Shown: piece by piece, positions 39,380-48,038 of the stretch
Layout: the number at the start of each line of letters is the position of its first letter
Numbering within the stretch: the stretch's first letter is position 1
NCBI RefSeq assembly: GCF_001675285.1
Contig: NZ_LSGQ01000029.1
Location: 62,001-126,000 of the forward strand
DNA from: Elizabethkingia miricola
Lineage (GTDB): Bacteria > Bacteroidota > Bacteroidia > Flavobacteriales > Weeksellaceae
Length of the DNA: 64,000 nt
Direction: 5' to 3'
The notes under the pieces: generated by a model
The model's input: only the letters and a program-made list of their open reading frames with translations
What the model was told of the DNA's origin: nothing
Databases searched by the model: none
Made by a program: the position numbers and the translations under genes

Positions 39380-39665
39380 GGGGTAAAAATTAAAATATTA
39401 CATTTATTTTTAATTATACCCTGTATTTTTAATAGTGTAAATTATTTTATTTGTATTTTTAATTGTTGTATGTGTGTTTTTGCTGGGGTGTTTAGTTTTT
39501 TTTATCTGTTTTTTATAAAATAACCCGAGTTAATATGCTGTGCCGGATTTACTGAATATTCCCAAAATCGGGTTGTATGTTGTGTATTTGTATTTTATTT
39601 CGGAATTTTTTTATTATAATTATTTCACAAATCAATAGTTTTTATATTTTTATTAAAATTTAATC

Positions 39666-40907
39666 ATGCAGCAACTTCCGCTATCCTCTAAGTTGAAATA
39701 CATCTTTTCTATTCCGGTTATCATATCAGCATTAGGTTATTTTGTCGATATATACGATTTATTGCTTTTTGGCATTGTAAGGATTCCCAGCTTAAAAGAT
39801 TTGGGGCTGAATCCGGATGCAGACGGAACCTTTATTCTGAATTGTCAGATGATAGGATTGTTAATTGGAGGTGTTTTTTGGGGTATTTTTGGAGATAAAA
39901 AAGGAAGACTTTCCGTTTTATTTGGTTCTATTCTGGTATATTCACTGGCTAATATTGCCTGTGGATTTCTTCCGTATTTTCCTAAGACTAATCTGGTATA
40001 TACTTATGCATTACTGCGTTTTATTGCAGGTGTAGGGCTTGCAGGCGAATTAGGAGCCGGAATTACATTGGTATCAGAGAGTCTGCCTAAGGAATTACGT
40101 GCTATAGGAACCTCTGTAGTTGCCGGGTTTGGTTTAATGGGTGCTGTTGTTGCTCAGTTAACGGTTGAGCTGTCCGGAGGATGGAATATCTCTTATATTA
40201 TTGGAGGCGGTTTGGGAATTCTGCTTTTGTTTTTAAGAATTAGTGTTTCTGAATCGGGGATTTATAAAAATATTAAACATCAGTCTGTATCAAAGGGAAA
40301 TTTTCTATCCTTTTTCACAAGCAAAGACAGATTGATAAGATATCTGAAATGTATAGCTGTAGGACTGCCAACATGGTATTGTATCGGTATTCTAGCCGTA
40401 CTGGCCAATCAGTTTGCTCCGGAGTTAGGGATTAAGGATATTAATCCCGGAAAAGCAATTATGTGGGGGTATGTAGGGATTTCGGTCGGAGATCTGATGA
40501 GCGGATTTATTTCACAAATGCTGAAGTCTCGTAAAAAAGCTATTTTTTATATGTTGCTTTTCACTATTGTAGGGGTCGGAATAATGTTATTCGGGAATAC
40601 AAATACAGAAACAAAATATTATGCATTTTGTGTGTGGTTGGGACTTGGAACAGGTTATTGGGCAATGTTTGTTACACTGGCTGCGGAGCAGTTTGGTACC
40701 AATATCCGAAATACAGCAACCACTACAGTGCCTAATATGGTGAGAGGTTTGGTTCCGGTAATGATATTGGCTTTTGATTTTTTCAAAAAAGATTTCTCAG
40801 TCATTCTAAGTGCGGCTATTGTAGGTATTATAGTCTTTGGTCTGGCATTTTACTCAACGCTTACTATATCGGAAACCCATAATAAAGATTTAGATTTTAC
40901 AGAATAA
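39666..40907 (+). CDS. MFS transporter, metabolite/H+ symporter type
   Basis: 413 residues, twelve predicted helices. The loop 2-3 signature GDKKGRLSVLFG and the helix-4 RFIAGVGLAGELGAG (acidic-residue-bearing) resemble the metabolite:H+ symporter and sugar-porter branches of the MFS. Helix 1 carries YFVDIYDLLLFG, as in the shikimate/proline-betaine group. The substrate is not determinable. A downstream alpha/beta hydrolase gene follows after 39 bases on the same strand, so transport and hydrolysis may be linked. Confidence 0.85.
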   Translation: MQQLPLSSKLKYIFSIPVIISALGYFVDIYDLLLFGIVRIPSLKDLGLNPDADGTFILNCQMIGLLIGGVFWGIFGDKKGRLSVLFGSILVYSLANIACGFLPYFPKTNLVYTYALLRFIAGVGLAGELGAGITLVSESLPKELRAIGTSVVAGFGLMGAVVAQLTVELSGGWNISYIIGGGLGILLLFLRISVSESGIYKNIKHQSVSKGNFLSFFTSKDRLIRYLKCIAVGLPTWYCIGILAVLANQFAPELGIKDINPGKAIMWGYVGISVGDLMSGFISQMLKSRKKAIFYMLLFTIVGVGIMLFGNTNTETKYYAFCVWLGLGTGYWAMFVTLAAEQFGTNIRNTATTTVPNMVRGLVPVMILAFDFFKKDFSVILSAAIVGIIVFGLAFYSTLTISETHNKDLDFTE

Positions 40908-40946
40908 TTTATACTTATCTTTTTCATTTTTTATAATTTTATATCT

Positions 40947-41945
40947 ATGAAAAAGATTAGAATTGGTTTTATGGCTATGGGTTTAATGCTGTGTTTATCC
41001 GTTACTGCACAGGAGCTGAAACCTTTGGATGCTTATCTCACAACGGTAAACTATCCATATCCTGAGAATTATATAAAGTTTGAATCCCAGGGACAGAATC
41101 TGGAAATGGTGTACATGGATGTAAAGCCGGTAACAGCCAACGGTAAAACAATTATGCTGTTGCATGGCAAAAATTTTAATGCTGCCTATTGGAAGAAAAC
41201 TGCAGACGTTTTACTGAAAGAGGGTTTCAGAGTAATAATGCCGGATCAGATAGGCTTTGGGAAATCCAGTAAACCTCACGATTATCAGTTTTCCTTTTCG
41301 CAACTTGCTTATAATACCAGACTTATTTTAGATAAACTGAAGATAGATAAGGCGATTATCCTTGGCCACTCTATGGGGGGAATGATCGCAACAAGGTTTA
41401 CTTTGCAATATCCGGAACGTGTCGAAAAGCTGGTATTGGAAAATCCAATAGGATTGGAAGATTACAAGACCTTTGCCGGTTATGAAACCATAGATGAAGC
41501 ATATCAGGGAGAGTTGAAGAATACCGTAGAGACTTACAGAAATTATCAGCTGAAATTCTATTATGACAATAAATGGAAAGAAGAATATCAGCCATGGCTG
41601 AATATGCTGGCAGGATGGACATTGCATAAAGATTACCCTAAAGTAGCCTGGGATGCTGCATTAACAACGGATATGATCTATAATCAGCCGGTATGTTATG
41701 AATTTCAGAATATCAAAAGACCTACGCTGCTTATTATTGGTACCAGAGATAGAACAGCAATAGGGAAAAACCGTGCACCAAAAGAATTGCAGGATAAAAT
41801 GGGATTGTATAATGAACTGGGTAAGAAAACTCAGGAAAAAATTCCGGGTTCAAAACTTGTAGAATTAGATAATGTCGGACATCTCCCACATATTGAAGTT
41901 TTCGATCAGTTTGTAGGGGCATTGTTGCCTTTTATAAAAGAATAA
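40947..41945 (+). CDS. Exported alpha/beta hydrolase
   Basis: 332 residues with a signal peptide (MKKIRIGFMAMGLMLCLSVTAQ). The fold motifs are LLHGKNFNAAYW (oxyanion region), the nucleophile elbow GHSMGG, the acid in IIGTRDRTA and the histidine in NVGHLPH. It is a periplasmic or secreted esterase/hydrolase of unknown substrate. It follows an MFS gene and is ended by a terminator shared with the convergent gene. Confidence 0.88.
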   Translation: MKKIRIGFMAMGLMLCLSVTAQELKPLDAYLTTVNYPYPENYIKFESQGQNLEMVYMDVKPVTANGKTIMLLHGKNFNAAYWKKTADVLLKEGFRVIMPDQIGFGKSSKPHDYQFSFSQLAYNTRLILDKLKIDKAIILGHSMGGMIATRFTLQYPERVEKLVLENPIGLEDYKTFAGYETIDEAYQGELKNTVETYRNYQLKFYYDNKWKEEYQPWLNMLAGWTLHKDYPKVAWDAALTTDMIYNQPVCYEFQNIKRPTLLIIGTRDRTAIGKNRAPKELQDKMGLYNELGKKTQEKIPGSKLVELDNVGHLPHIEVFDQFVGALLPFIKE

Positions 41946-41950
41946 ACATA

Positions 41951-41974
41951 ACAGCCACTTTACAAAGTGGCTGT
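41951..41974. terminator. Shared terminator inside convergent gene ends
   Basis: ACAGCCACTTT and AAAGTGGCTGT form an 11-bp stem with a T run on the plus strand. The stop codon of the convergent MFS gene (41962-41960) lies in the stem. Confidence 0.85.
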
Positions 41975-43105
41975 ATTTTTTTTAAGAAGCAGAATCGCGC
42001 CCAGGGCAATCCCTGAAAAAATGCTAAGTGAGAGTCCAAGATGTTGAATAGCGCCGGTAATCAGAAGCCCAAGACCTATTAAAATATAATAGATAAGCCC
42101 GAAAACAGCGCCTGCTGATCCTGTTTCGCTTTTATACCTGAATAGTGCTGTGCTTAATATATTCGGGATAGCTATTCCGTATGCCATGACAATAAAACAA
42201 AATGGAATCAGAAACCATATCTTTTCTCCTGAAGCCGCAACGACAATAGCTGCAACAAAAGAGGTAACGCCTCCAATTCTGATAAGTGTTTCAGATTCAA
42301 ATCCTTTTTTAATCAGTCTTTTATTTGTTAAAGCACCTGTAAGTGTCCCTATAGCCAGGATAAAGCCGCTATAACCAAAATCAGTAGTACTAAAACCTTC
42401 TTTTTTGAAGATAAAAGGCGCTAATGAATAATAGGAAAACAACATCACATTAAAGCTCATTACTAAAATGCTGTCTCTCCAGATATAACGGTCATTCAGC
42501 ATCTTTTTTAATAAGTTAAGAGACGATTTAATATTTATATTCCTGTTTGGTGTAATGGTCTCTTTAAGGTTCTTTTGTGTCAAAAAGATGAGTATAATGG
42601 CTAAAATAAATAGTAATCCGAAAATACCCAGATATCCAAGGTTAGAAGAGATTACGGCACCTGTAAGCATCCCGATAACCGGACTGATTGAAAGTCCGAT
42701 ACCTACAAAAGAGAAAGCCTTTCCGATTTGTTCCTTATCATAAAGGTCACGTAATATCGTCTGGGTAACAACAGAACCAACTGCGATACCGAAGGCAGAA
42801 ATAATCCTCGCCAGAAGCAGTATTTCAAAATTTCTGGCAAGGAGGGCAATAATAGCTCCGGTACTATAGGTAAATAATCCGGATAGCATAGATTTTTTAC
42901 GACCGATACGATCGCATTGTACGCCCCAGAATATAACTCCGGCAGCGAAGGCTATAAAATAAAAACTGATCGTAAGTGTTGCTGTTTCCTCGCTTACCCC
43001 AAATTCTTTTGCAATTAGTGGCAATGCAGGGCTGTAAATGGTTTCTACAAACTGGGGAAACATGACCAGTAAAATCAGTATCCAGAGAGCATTTGTCTTT
43101 TTCAT
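41960..43105 (-). CDS. MFS transporter, Bcr/CflA multidrug-efflux type
   Basis: 381 residues from the ATG at 43105 (MKKTNALWILILLVMFPQF); the ATG at 43120 would add five residues. Twelve helices with the drug-efflux hallmarks: PALPLIAKEFGVSEETATLTIS near helix 1, GVQCDRIGRKKSMLSGL in loop 2-3 and SAFGIAVGSVVTQTILRDLY (motif C region with R-D). It probably exports drugs or metabolites in exchange for protons. It is divergent from an AraC regulator, which may control it. Confidence 0.87.
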   Translation of the reverse strand: MKKTNALWILILLVMFPQFVETIYSPALPLIAKEFGVSEETATLTISFYFIAFAAGVIFWGVQCDRIGRKKSMLSGLFTYSTGAIIALLARNFEILLLARIISAFGIAVGSVVTQTILRDLYDKEQIGKAFSFVGIGLSISPVIGMLTGAVISSNLGYLGIFGLLFILAIILIFLTQKNLKETITPNRNINIKSSLNLLKKMLNDRYIWRDSILVMSFNVMLFSYYSLAPFIFKKEGFSTTDFGYSGFILAIGTLTGALTNKRLIKKGFESETLIRIGGVTSFVAAIVVAASGEKIWFLIPFCFIVMAYGIAIPNILSTALFRYKSETGSAGAVFGLIYYILIGLGLLITGAIQHLGLSLSIFSGIALGAILLLKKNTATL

Positions 43106-43183
43106 TATTTTTTTTTGCAAATTTCTTTCTATATTTTACTATCTTTATAATGATATAAAAACTAAAAATATCAAAATAAGGAC

Positions 43184-43966
43184 ATGGCTTTTTTACATCA
43201 GAATGATGAATTTAATGCGGATAACAGGCCTGAAAATATAACGGGTATCGCTTCGGATATGGTGATGCATGATTCAGGATTTCATAGTCATCAGAAAAAA
43301 GTACAGCTGTTGTATGCGCCTTCGGGGTGTATGACGGTTGTTACTCCGGAAAAACAGCTTATTCTGCCACCATCCAAATTATTGTGGATACCAGCGGGAG
43401 AGGAGCATAGAGTTACTTTTCGCAATGTAGTAGCTTACAGATCCGTTTATTTTTCGTTGAAGTATGTGACGGAAAATCATCTTCCGGAAAGTATACAAGT
43501 GCTGAGCGTGAATCCGTTGCTAAGGGAAATTATAGAAAGAATCTGTTTCTGGCCATGGGATATGGAAGAAAAGGAGCAAAGAAATATTCTCTCTGTATTT
43601 AAGGAAGAGCTTAGAACAGCCCCAAAAGAGTCTTTAGTTTTTTCTATGCCTAAAGATGTGAGATTACAGAAGAAAGTGGAAGAATGGATATTAAGAATCT
43701 CTCAGCCGCCCTTTCTGAATGTTTTATCTGGTGAAGTAGGAGCTGGTGAAAAAACTATTAGCAGAATTTTTATAAAAGAAACCGGTTTATCTTATCAGGA
43801 ATGGAGATTGCAATGGCGTTTGCACAGATCTATAGAGCTGCTTTCGGAAGGTAAAACTGTGGGAGAAACAGCTTTTGAGCTTAGTTTTTCATCGGATAGT
43901 GCTTTTGTCGATTTTTTTAAGAAGCAGACAGGAGCGACTCCATTACAATATATGCTGCAGCAATAA
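43184..43966 (+). CDS. AraC-family regulator with cupin sensor domain
   Basis: 260 residues. The N-terminal cupin (SDMVMHDSGFHSHQKKVQLLYA, LLWIPAGEEHRV) carries the histidine-rich ligand/metal face typical of AraC-type sensors. The C-terminal two HTH motifs (about 165-258) contain GEKTISRIFIKETGLSYQEWRLQWRL and FSSDSAFVDFFKKQTGATPLQY. It is divergent from the drug-efflux MFS gene at 41960, 78 bases apart, so it is a likely regulator of that gene. Confidence 0.9.
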   Translation: MAFLHQNDEFNADNRPENITGIASDMVMHDSGFHSHQKKVQLLYAPSGCMTVVTPEKQLILPPSKLLWIPAGEEHRVTFRNVVAYRSVYFSLKYVTENHLPESIQVLSVNPLLREIIERICFWPWDMEEKEQRNILSVFKEELRTAPKESLVFSMPKDVRLQKKVEEWILRISQPPFLNVLSGEVGAGEKTISRIFIKETGLSYQEWRLQWRLHRSIELLSEGKTVGETAFELSFSSDSAFVDFFKKQTGATPLQYMLQQ

Positions 43967-44048
43967 GATACAAGACTTTAGACACAAGACATAGGATACT
44001 AGATGTATTTATTAATCTTTGTCGTGGTTATTTAAAGGGAATAGGTTA

Positions 44049-44450
44049 TTAAATAAGCTCTTGTTTTTCAAGCTCAGCAAAGGCTATTAAAACACCGGCT
44101 ACCTGAATATTTTCTTTTTTATATTCTTCCAGGCTAAAATATTTAACAGCCTCGATTTCAGCACTTGGATGTATTGTTTTATTCAAATGAACCAAAAAGC
44201 AGTCCTGTTCCATTAGTAAGTTGTCTTCACCGTATGCCGGAGCCGAAATATGGGTGAAAAAGTTTAATTCTTCTGCATTTAAAACCAGATTAAGTTCCTC
44301 ATGTATTTCACGGATCAAAGCTTCTTCCGGACTTTCGCCTGCATCTATTTTCCCGCCAGGGAGATACCAGGCTTGTTTATTCTTGCTGAAAGCCAGCAAC
44401 AGCTTCTTGTCTTTTAAGGTAATTAATCCAGCAGTATGAAGTTGTTTCAT
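44049..44450 (-). CDS. Nudix hydrolase
   Basis: 133 residues. The Nudix box GGKIDAGESPEEALIREIHEEL is present in the first half (about 33-54; the glycine of the final G-U pair is asparagine). It hydrolyses a nucleoside diphosphate linked to some other moiety. Family members of this size are often dGTP/8-oxo-dGTP or ADP-ribose pyrophosphatases; the substrate cannot be read. It is short of membrane or export signals. Confidence 0.88.
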   Translation of the reverse strand: MKQLHTAGLITLKDKKLLLAFSKNKQAWYLPGGKIDAGESPEEALIREIHEELNLVLNAEELNFFTHISAPAYGEDNLLMEQDCFLVHLNKTIHPSAEIEAVKYFSLEEYKKENIQVAGVLIAFAELEKQELI

Positions 44451-44490
44451 ATTTTAATAATTAATGATTGTGGTTCTGTTTACAAAGAAA

Positions 44491-44516
44491 AAACCTTCCC
44501 AAAATTGAGAAGGTTT
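44491..44516 (-). terminator. Terminator after rplS
   Basis: AAACCTTC and GAAGGTTT pair around CCAAAATTGA; on the minus strand a T run follows. It lies 20 bases after the rplS stop. Confidence 0.85.
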
Positions 44517-44536
44517 TATATTGTAGTAAGCAAAGA

Positions 44537-44893
44537 TTATCTAGCGCCGTGAGCTCTATCTTTAATTCTTGCTTTCTTACCTCTAAGGTCACGGAAGTAG
44601 TAGATTCTAGCTCTTCTAACTTTACCTTTTCTGTTAACTTCAATTTTCTGAAGTGCAGGCATGTTAATAGGGAATACTCTTTCAACACCTACATCTCCGC
44701 TCATTTTACGGATAGTAAAAGTTTTAGTAGCACCTGTTCCTCTTAACTGAATAACAACACCTTTAAAGAACTGAGTTCTGGTTTTGTTACCTTCCTTAAT
44801 TTCGTAATACACAGTAATGGTATCACCAGCTTTGAATTCAGGGAATTCTTTTTTTGTAATGTACTTGTCTTGTACGTACTTAATTAAATCCAT
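44537..44893 (-). CDS. rplS: 50S ribosomal protein L19
   Basis: 118 residues, standard length. FKAGDTITVYYEIKEGNKTRTQFFKG and VERVFPINMPALQKIEVNRKGKVRRARIYYF are the L19 signature (each block shown only in part here). L19 sits at the 30S-50S interface. The gene is monocistronic with a full-consensus promoter upstream and a terminator downstream, and not linked to rpsP-rimM-trmD as in many other bacteria. Confidence 0.97.
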   Translation of the reverse strand: MDLIKYVQDKYITKKEFPEFKAGDTITVYYEIKEGNKTRTQFFKGVVIQLRGTGATKTFTIRKMSGDVGVERVFPINMPALQKIEVNRKGKVRRARIYYFRDLRGKKARIKDRAHGAR

Positions 44894-45240
44894 TGTTAAT
44901 TAAAAATAAATAATTACATCAAACAACATACACGTCTATCGTCAGAGGTTGATTAACAGGTTGCAAATTTAGAATAATTTTTCAAATCTGCAAAATAAAT
45001 TGTGAATGATTTATAATTGTATAGTAAAAAAAAGTATAATTATAAAATGCTGTTAGATAATATTTTACGCAACCATTTTATAAATGTGATCATGATAGAA
45101 TAGAATAACAATAATATAAATAGCACTGTTACTTTTATGGTTTCGCCGCATATTCTGATTTAAAATTTATCAATTTGAAGAATTTCTCTGGTAAAAGGCA
45201 TTATAGGTTTATATATTTGTTACTAAAGAATAATAACAGC
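44894..45240. other. 347-base region between rplS and the GH65 gene
   Basis: Divergent intergenic region with the rplS promoter (44964-44993); the rest is AT-rich with no other feature I can support. No clear promoter for GH65 was found. Confidence 0.5.
44964..44993 (-). promoter_or_regulatory. Consensus promoter of rplS
   Basis: On the minus strand TTG (44993-44991), 19 bases, then TAAATTTG (44971-44964): full match to TTG-N19-TAnnTTTG. It gives a leader of about 65 bases before the rplS ATG. Confidence 0.8.
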
Positions 45241-47295
45241 ATGCATCATTTTTCTACTATATATATAAGGATACAAATTTTATTACTTTTCAGCTTTTTC
45301 AGTTCTCTTTTCGGTCAGAATTCATGGGTTATTGAAGCTGAAAATGTTGACCCGAAGCGTTACACCGGTATTAGTGTCTCCAACGGAATGATAGGTGTGG
45401 TTTCTTCTCCGGAACCTTTGAAAGTGAGCCAGACAATCCTGGCCGGAGTTTATGATCAGTATGGACGTGGAAGAACCAGTAATTTTCTTTCCGGTTTCAA
45501 TTTACTGGACCTTAACCTTACAATTGACGGAGTACCTGTAAATCTGGATAATATATCTAATTATAAACAAAAACTGGACATGAAAAAGGCATCTTTTGCA
45601 GGGAGTTTTGATTATAAGGATATTGCAACAGTGGCATATAATTATATAGCCATCCGTAACCTTCCCAACAATGTGATGCTGAATATAAGCATTAAAGCGA
45701 AAAAGAATATCACTTTTAGAGCCGAAAATCTATTAAAACAGCCTCCGGGATTTAAAGACAATCAGCAATTTTACACGGAAATTACACCACCACATGCTAA
45801 AATTCGGCTTCTGACATCTCTTGCTAAAAGTCCTACCGGAAGTATTATAATGGCAGCAAGTAATACATTTGTATTTCCCGAAAAACATGGTGAACAGCCT
45901 AAAATTATATATAATAAGAAAGATAATGAACAGCATACAATGGCTTTTTCCCAGGAATTACAAACGTCACAGACGTATACTTTTTCGCTTGTGGGGACGC
46001 TTATTTCTTCTGCTCAGGTAAAAGATCCTTTAAATTATGCAGAGCGGCTCAGTATATATGCCGGATTGCAGGGGATTGAAAAAATAAAAACAAAGCATGA
46101 AGCAGAATGGGAAAAACTGTGGGAAGGGGATATCCAAATAGAAGGAGACCCGCAGGTACAACAGGACGTACATAATATGATGTACCATTTGTATTCTTTT
46201 TCACGTGAAGGGAGTGATACATCGTTATCGCCTGTGGGATTGAGTGGTGTTGGATATAACGGGCATATCTTTTGGGATACTGAATTATTTATGTTCAAAC
46301 CCTTGTTATTTTTTAAACCGGAAATAGCTAAAAGTCTTGTAGATTATAGGTTTAACAGACTAAAAGCTGCTGAAGAAAATGCCGGAATATATGGTTACAA
46401 AGGTGCCATGTATCCTTGGGAAAGTGCTGTTTCTGGAGAAGAAGAAACGCCTGTATGGGCACTTACAGGAACCTATGAACACCACATTACAGGAGATGTA
46501 GCTTTTGCAGCATGGCATTATTATTTGTTTACAAAAGATGTGCAGTGGCTGAAAGAAAAAGGATGGCCTATACTGAAGAAAACGGCAGAATTCTGGGAGA
46601 GCAGAATAGAGAAAAAGGGTGATAAATACCATATTCTGAATGTAGTAGCAGCAGATGAATGGGCGGAGAATGTAGATAATAATGCTTATACCAACGCTAT
46701 TGCGAAACTCAACTTTGAATATGCTAATGAAGCCGCAAAAATACTGAACCTGCCAGTGAATAATACATGGAAAAATATAGCTGATAACCTGATATTCTCT
46801 AAAATGGAAAACGGGATTACGAGGGAACACGATAGTTATACCGGACAAAAAATAAAACAGGCAGATGTTAATCTGCTGGCTTATCCTTTGGGTATTATCA
46901 ATTCTAAAGAGCAGATTCTTAAAGACTTGCTGTATTATCAGGAGAAGGTTCCGCAAGAAAAAACACCAGCCATGACGAAATCGTTTTTTGCATTGTTACA
47001 CAGTAGATTAGGAAACGGGAAAGAAGCCTATAAATGGTTTAAAGAGTCCTATGAACCCAATCTTCTGCATCCGTTCAGGGTATTGGCAGAAACAGCTGAA
47101 GGTGATAATCCTTATTTTATAACCGGTGCTGGCGGAAGTTTGCAAGCTGTAATTATGGGATTTGCAGGAGTTGATTTTGGTTCGGACGGAAACATTATAC
47201 AGACCAAAAATGCATTACCCCCACACTGGAAAAAAATTACGGTAAAAGGAATCGGAATGCAAAAACAAACTTATTCCAATGTCTCTTTAAGATAA
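45241..47295 (+). CDS. Secreted GH65-family glycoside hydrolase/phosphorylase
   Basis: 684 residues from the ATG at 45241; the 22 codons upstream open only with TTG and spoil the signal peptide (MHHFSTIYIRIQILLLFSFFSS, ending FGQ). The N-terminal beta-sandwich (30-290) and (alpha/alpha)6 barrel are typical of GH65: GHIFWDTELFM, YRFNRLKAAEENA, KGAMYPWESAVSGEEE and ADEWAENVDNNAYTNA, in which E473 is the expected general acid. GH65 acts on alpha-glucosides such as trehalose, maltose or kojibiose, by hydrolysis or phosphorolysis. Export favours hydrolysis (acid-trehalase-like) in the periplasm, since phosphate is the usual cytosolic partner; substrate not proven. Confidence 0.85.
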   Translation: MHHFSTIYIRIQILLLFSFFSSLFGQNSWVIEAENVDPKRYTGISVSNGMIGVVSSPEPLKVSQTILAGVYDQYGRGRTSNFLSGFNLLDLNLTIDGVPVNLDNISNYKQKLDMKKASFAGSFDYKDIATVAYNYIAIRNLPNNVMLNISIKAKKNITFRAENLLKQPPGFKDNQQFYTEITPPHAKIRLLTSLAKSPTGSIIMAASNTFVFPEKHGEQPKIIYNKKDNEQHTMAFSQELQTSQTYTFSLVGTLISSAQVKDPLNYAERLSIYAGLQGIEKIKTKHEAEWEKLWEGDIQIEGDPQVQQDVHNMMYHLYSFSREGSDTSLSPVGLSGVGYNGHIFWDTELFMFKPLLFFKPEIAKSLVDYRFNRLKAAEENAGIYGYKGAMYPWESAVSGEEETPVWALTGTYEHHITGDVAFAAWHYYLFTKDVQWLKEKGWPILKKTAEFWESRIEKKGDKYHILNVVAADEWAENVDNNAYTNAIAKLNFEYANEAAKILNLPVNNTWKNIADNLIFSKMENGITREHDSYTGQKIKQADVNLLAYPLGIINSKEQILKDLLYYQEKVPQEKTPAMTKSFFALLHSRLGNGKEAYKWFKESYEPNLLHPFRVLAETAEGDNPYFITGAGGSLQAVIMGFAGVDFGSDGNIIQTKNALPPHWKKITVKGIGMQKQTYSNVSLR

Positions 47296-47303
47296 GAAAA
47301 GAA

Positions 47304-47369
47304 GCTGTCTCAAAAATCATAAGCATCACACTTTGTCATAGAAATCGACATAACATTTTTTTAGACAGC
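47304..47369. repeat. 66-bp element with GCTGTCT/AGACAGC ends
   Basis: GCTGTCT (47304-47310) and AGACAGC (47363-47369), with A5 and T6 just inside, form a 12-14 bp stem around a 40-base interior. It could be a terminator after GH65 or a tiny IS-derived (MITE-like) relic, as GCTGTCTCAAAA-type ends are common in insertion sequences. Confidence 0.5.
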
Positions 47370-47408
47370 CCCTGTATTTGGATTTTATCAATTCTTTCAG
47401 ATAGAATT

Positions 47409-47957
47409 TTAAGGTGTAAAAACTTCAAATTTTCCGTCTTCAAAAAAGAAAACAATTCGTTTTATAGCTCTTTCCTGATTTCCAGTACTTTGCATTGGCG
47501 CGAAAATTTCCTCAATAGCTAATCGCTGAGAATCGCCTGGAATACTTTCCTCTGTATCTTTTATCGGTATATCCGATTCTCCGGAAGATGGGATTTCAGG
47601 CTCTTCGGGTTCTTCAATTATTGGAGATGAAAAATCGGGAGCCAAAGTAAATAAATCGAGTGGGGAAGAAGACTCTTCTTCCTCTTCCGGAATATTAATT
47701 TCCTCAACAGAATTATCAATTTCTTCAGGTTCCTGAACAGCCTGTTTCGTCATATCGCCCTGCCCGTCGATTAACCAGTCCCATTGTATCTCGGGAAATC
47801 TGTTTTTAATCTTGACAATGAAATCCAGAGAAGCTTTATTTCTTCCTGAAGTGATATGCGAAATACTGGAACGGGGTACTTCGATCGTGTCGGCAAATTC
47901 TGATGGAGAATAGCCATAATGATCGATGATTTTTTTAATTCTGTCTGAAATTTCCAT
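47409..47957 (-). CDS. XRE-family transcriptional regulator with acidic C-terminal half
   Basis: 182 residues. The N-terminal HTH (about 5-65) reads IIDHYGYSPSEFADTIEVPRSS, then HITSGRNKASLDFIVKIKNRFP, a standard Cro/CI-type domain. After DWLIDGQGDM comes a low-complexity acidic linker (about 70-140, rich in E, P, S) and a short C-terminal strand region IKRIVFFFEDGKFEVFTP. The architecture is common in Bacteroidota; the trigger is unknown. Three 33-bp repeats lie just upstream of its start codon, so it probably regulates itself. Confidence 0.9.
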   Translation of the reverse strand: MEISDRIKKIIDHYGYSPSEFADTIEVPRSSISHITSGRNKASLDFIVKIKNRFPEIQWDWLIDGQGDMTKQAVQEPEEIDNSVEEINIPEEEEESSSPLDLFTLAPDFSSPIIEEPEEPEIPSSGESDIPIKDTEESIPGDSQRLAIEEIFAPMQSTGNQERAIKRIVFFFEDGKFEVFTP

Positions 47958-47961
47958 AATT

Positions 47962-48038
47962 ACAAATGTAAAACAAATTTTAGAATTGTAAAATACAAAT
48001 GTAAATAAATTTAGAATATTGAAATTTATAATTGTAAA
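47962..48038. repeat. Three 33-bp tandem repeats upstream of the XRE gene
   Basis: Units begin at 47962 (ACAAATGTAAA), 47995 (ACAAATGTAAA) and 48028 (ATAATTGTAAA, 9/11), spaced exactly 33 bases, about three helical turns. The rest of each unit is similar too (AAATTTTAGAATTGTAAA against AAATTTAGAATATTGAAA). Each ACAAATGTAAA also contains a minus-strand TACATTTG (-7-like). Confidence 0.7.

Noticed and set aside
46360-46956. Minus-strand ORF of 198 codons in GH65
   Set aside because: Long but antisense to a gene with GH65 catalytic motifs; the translation shows no domain or signal.
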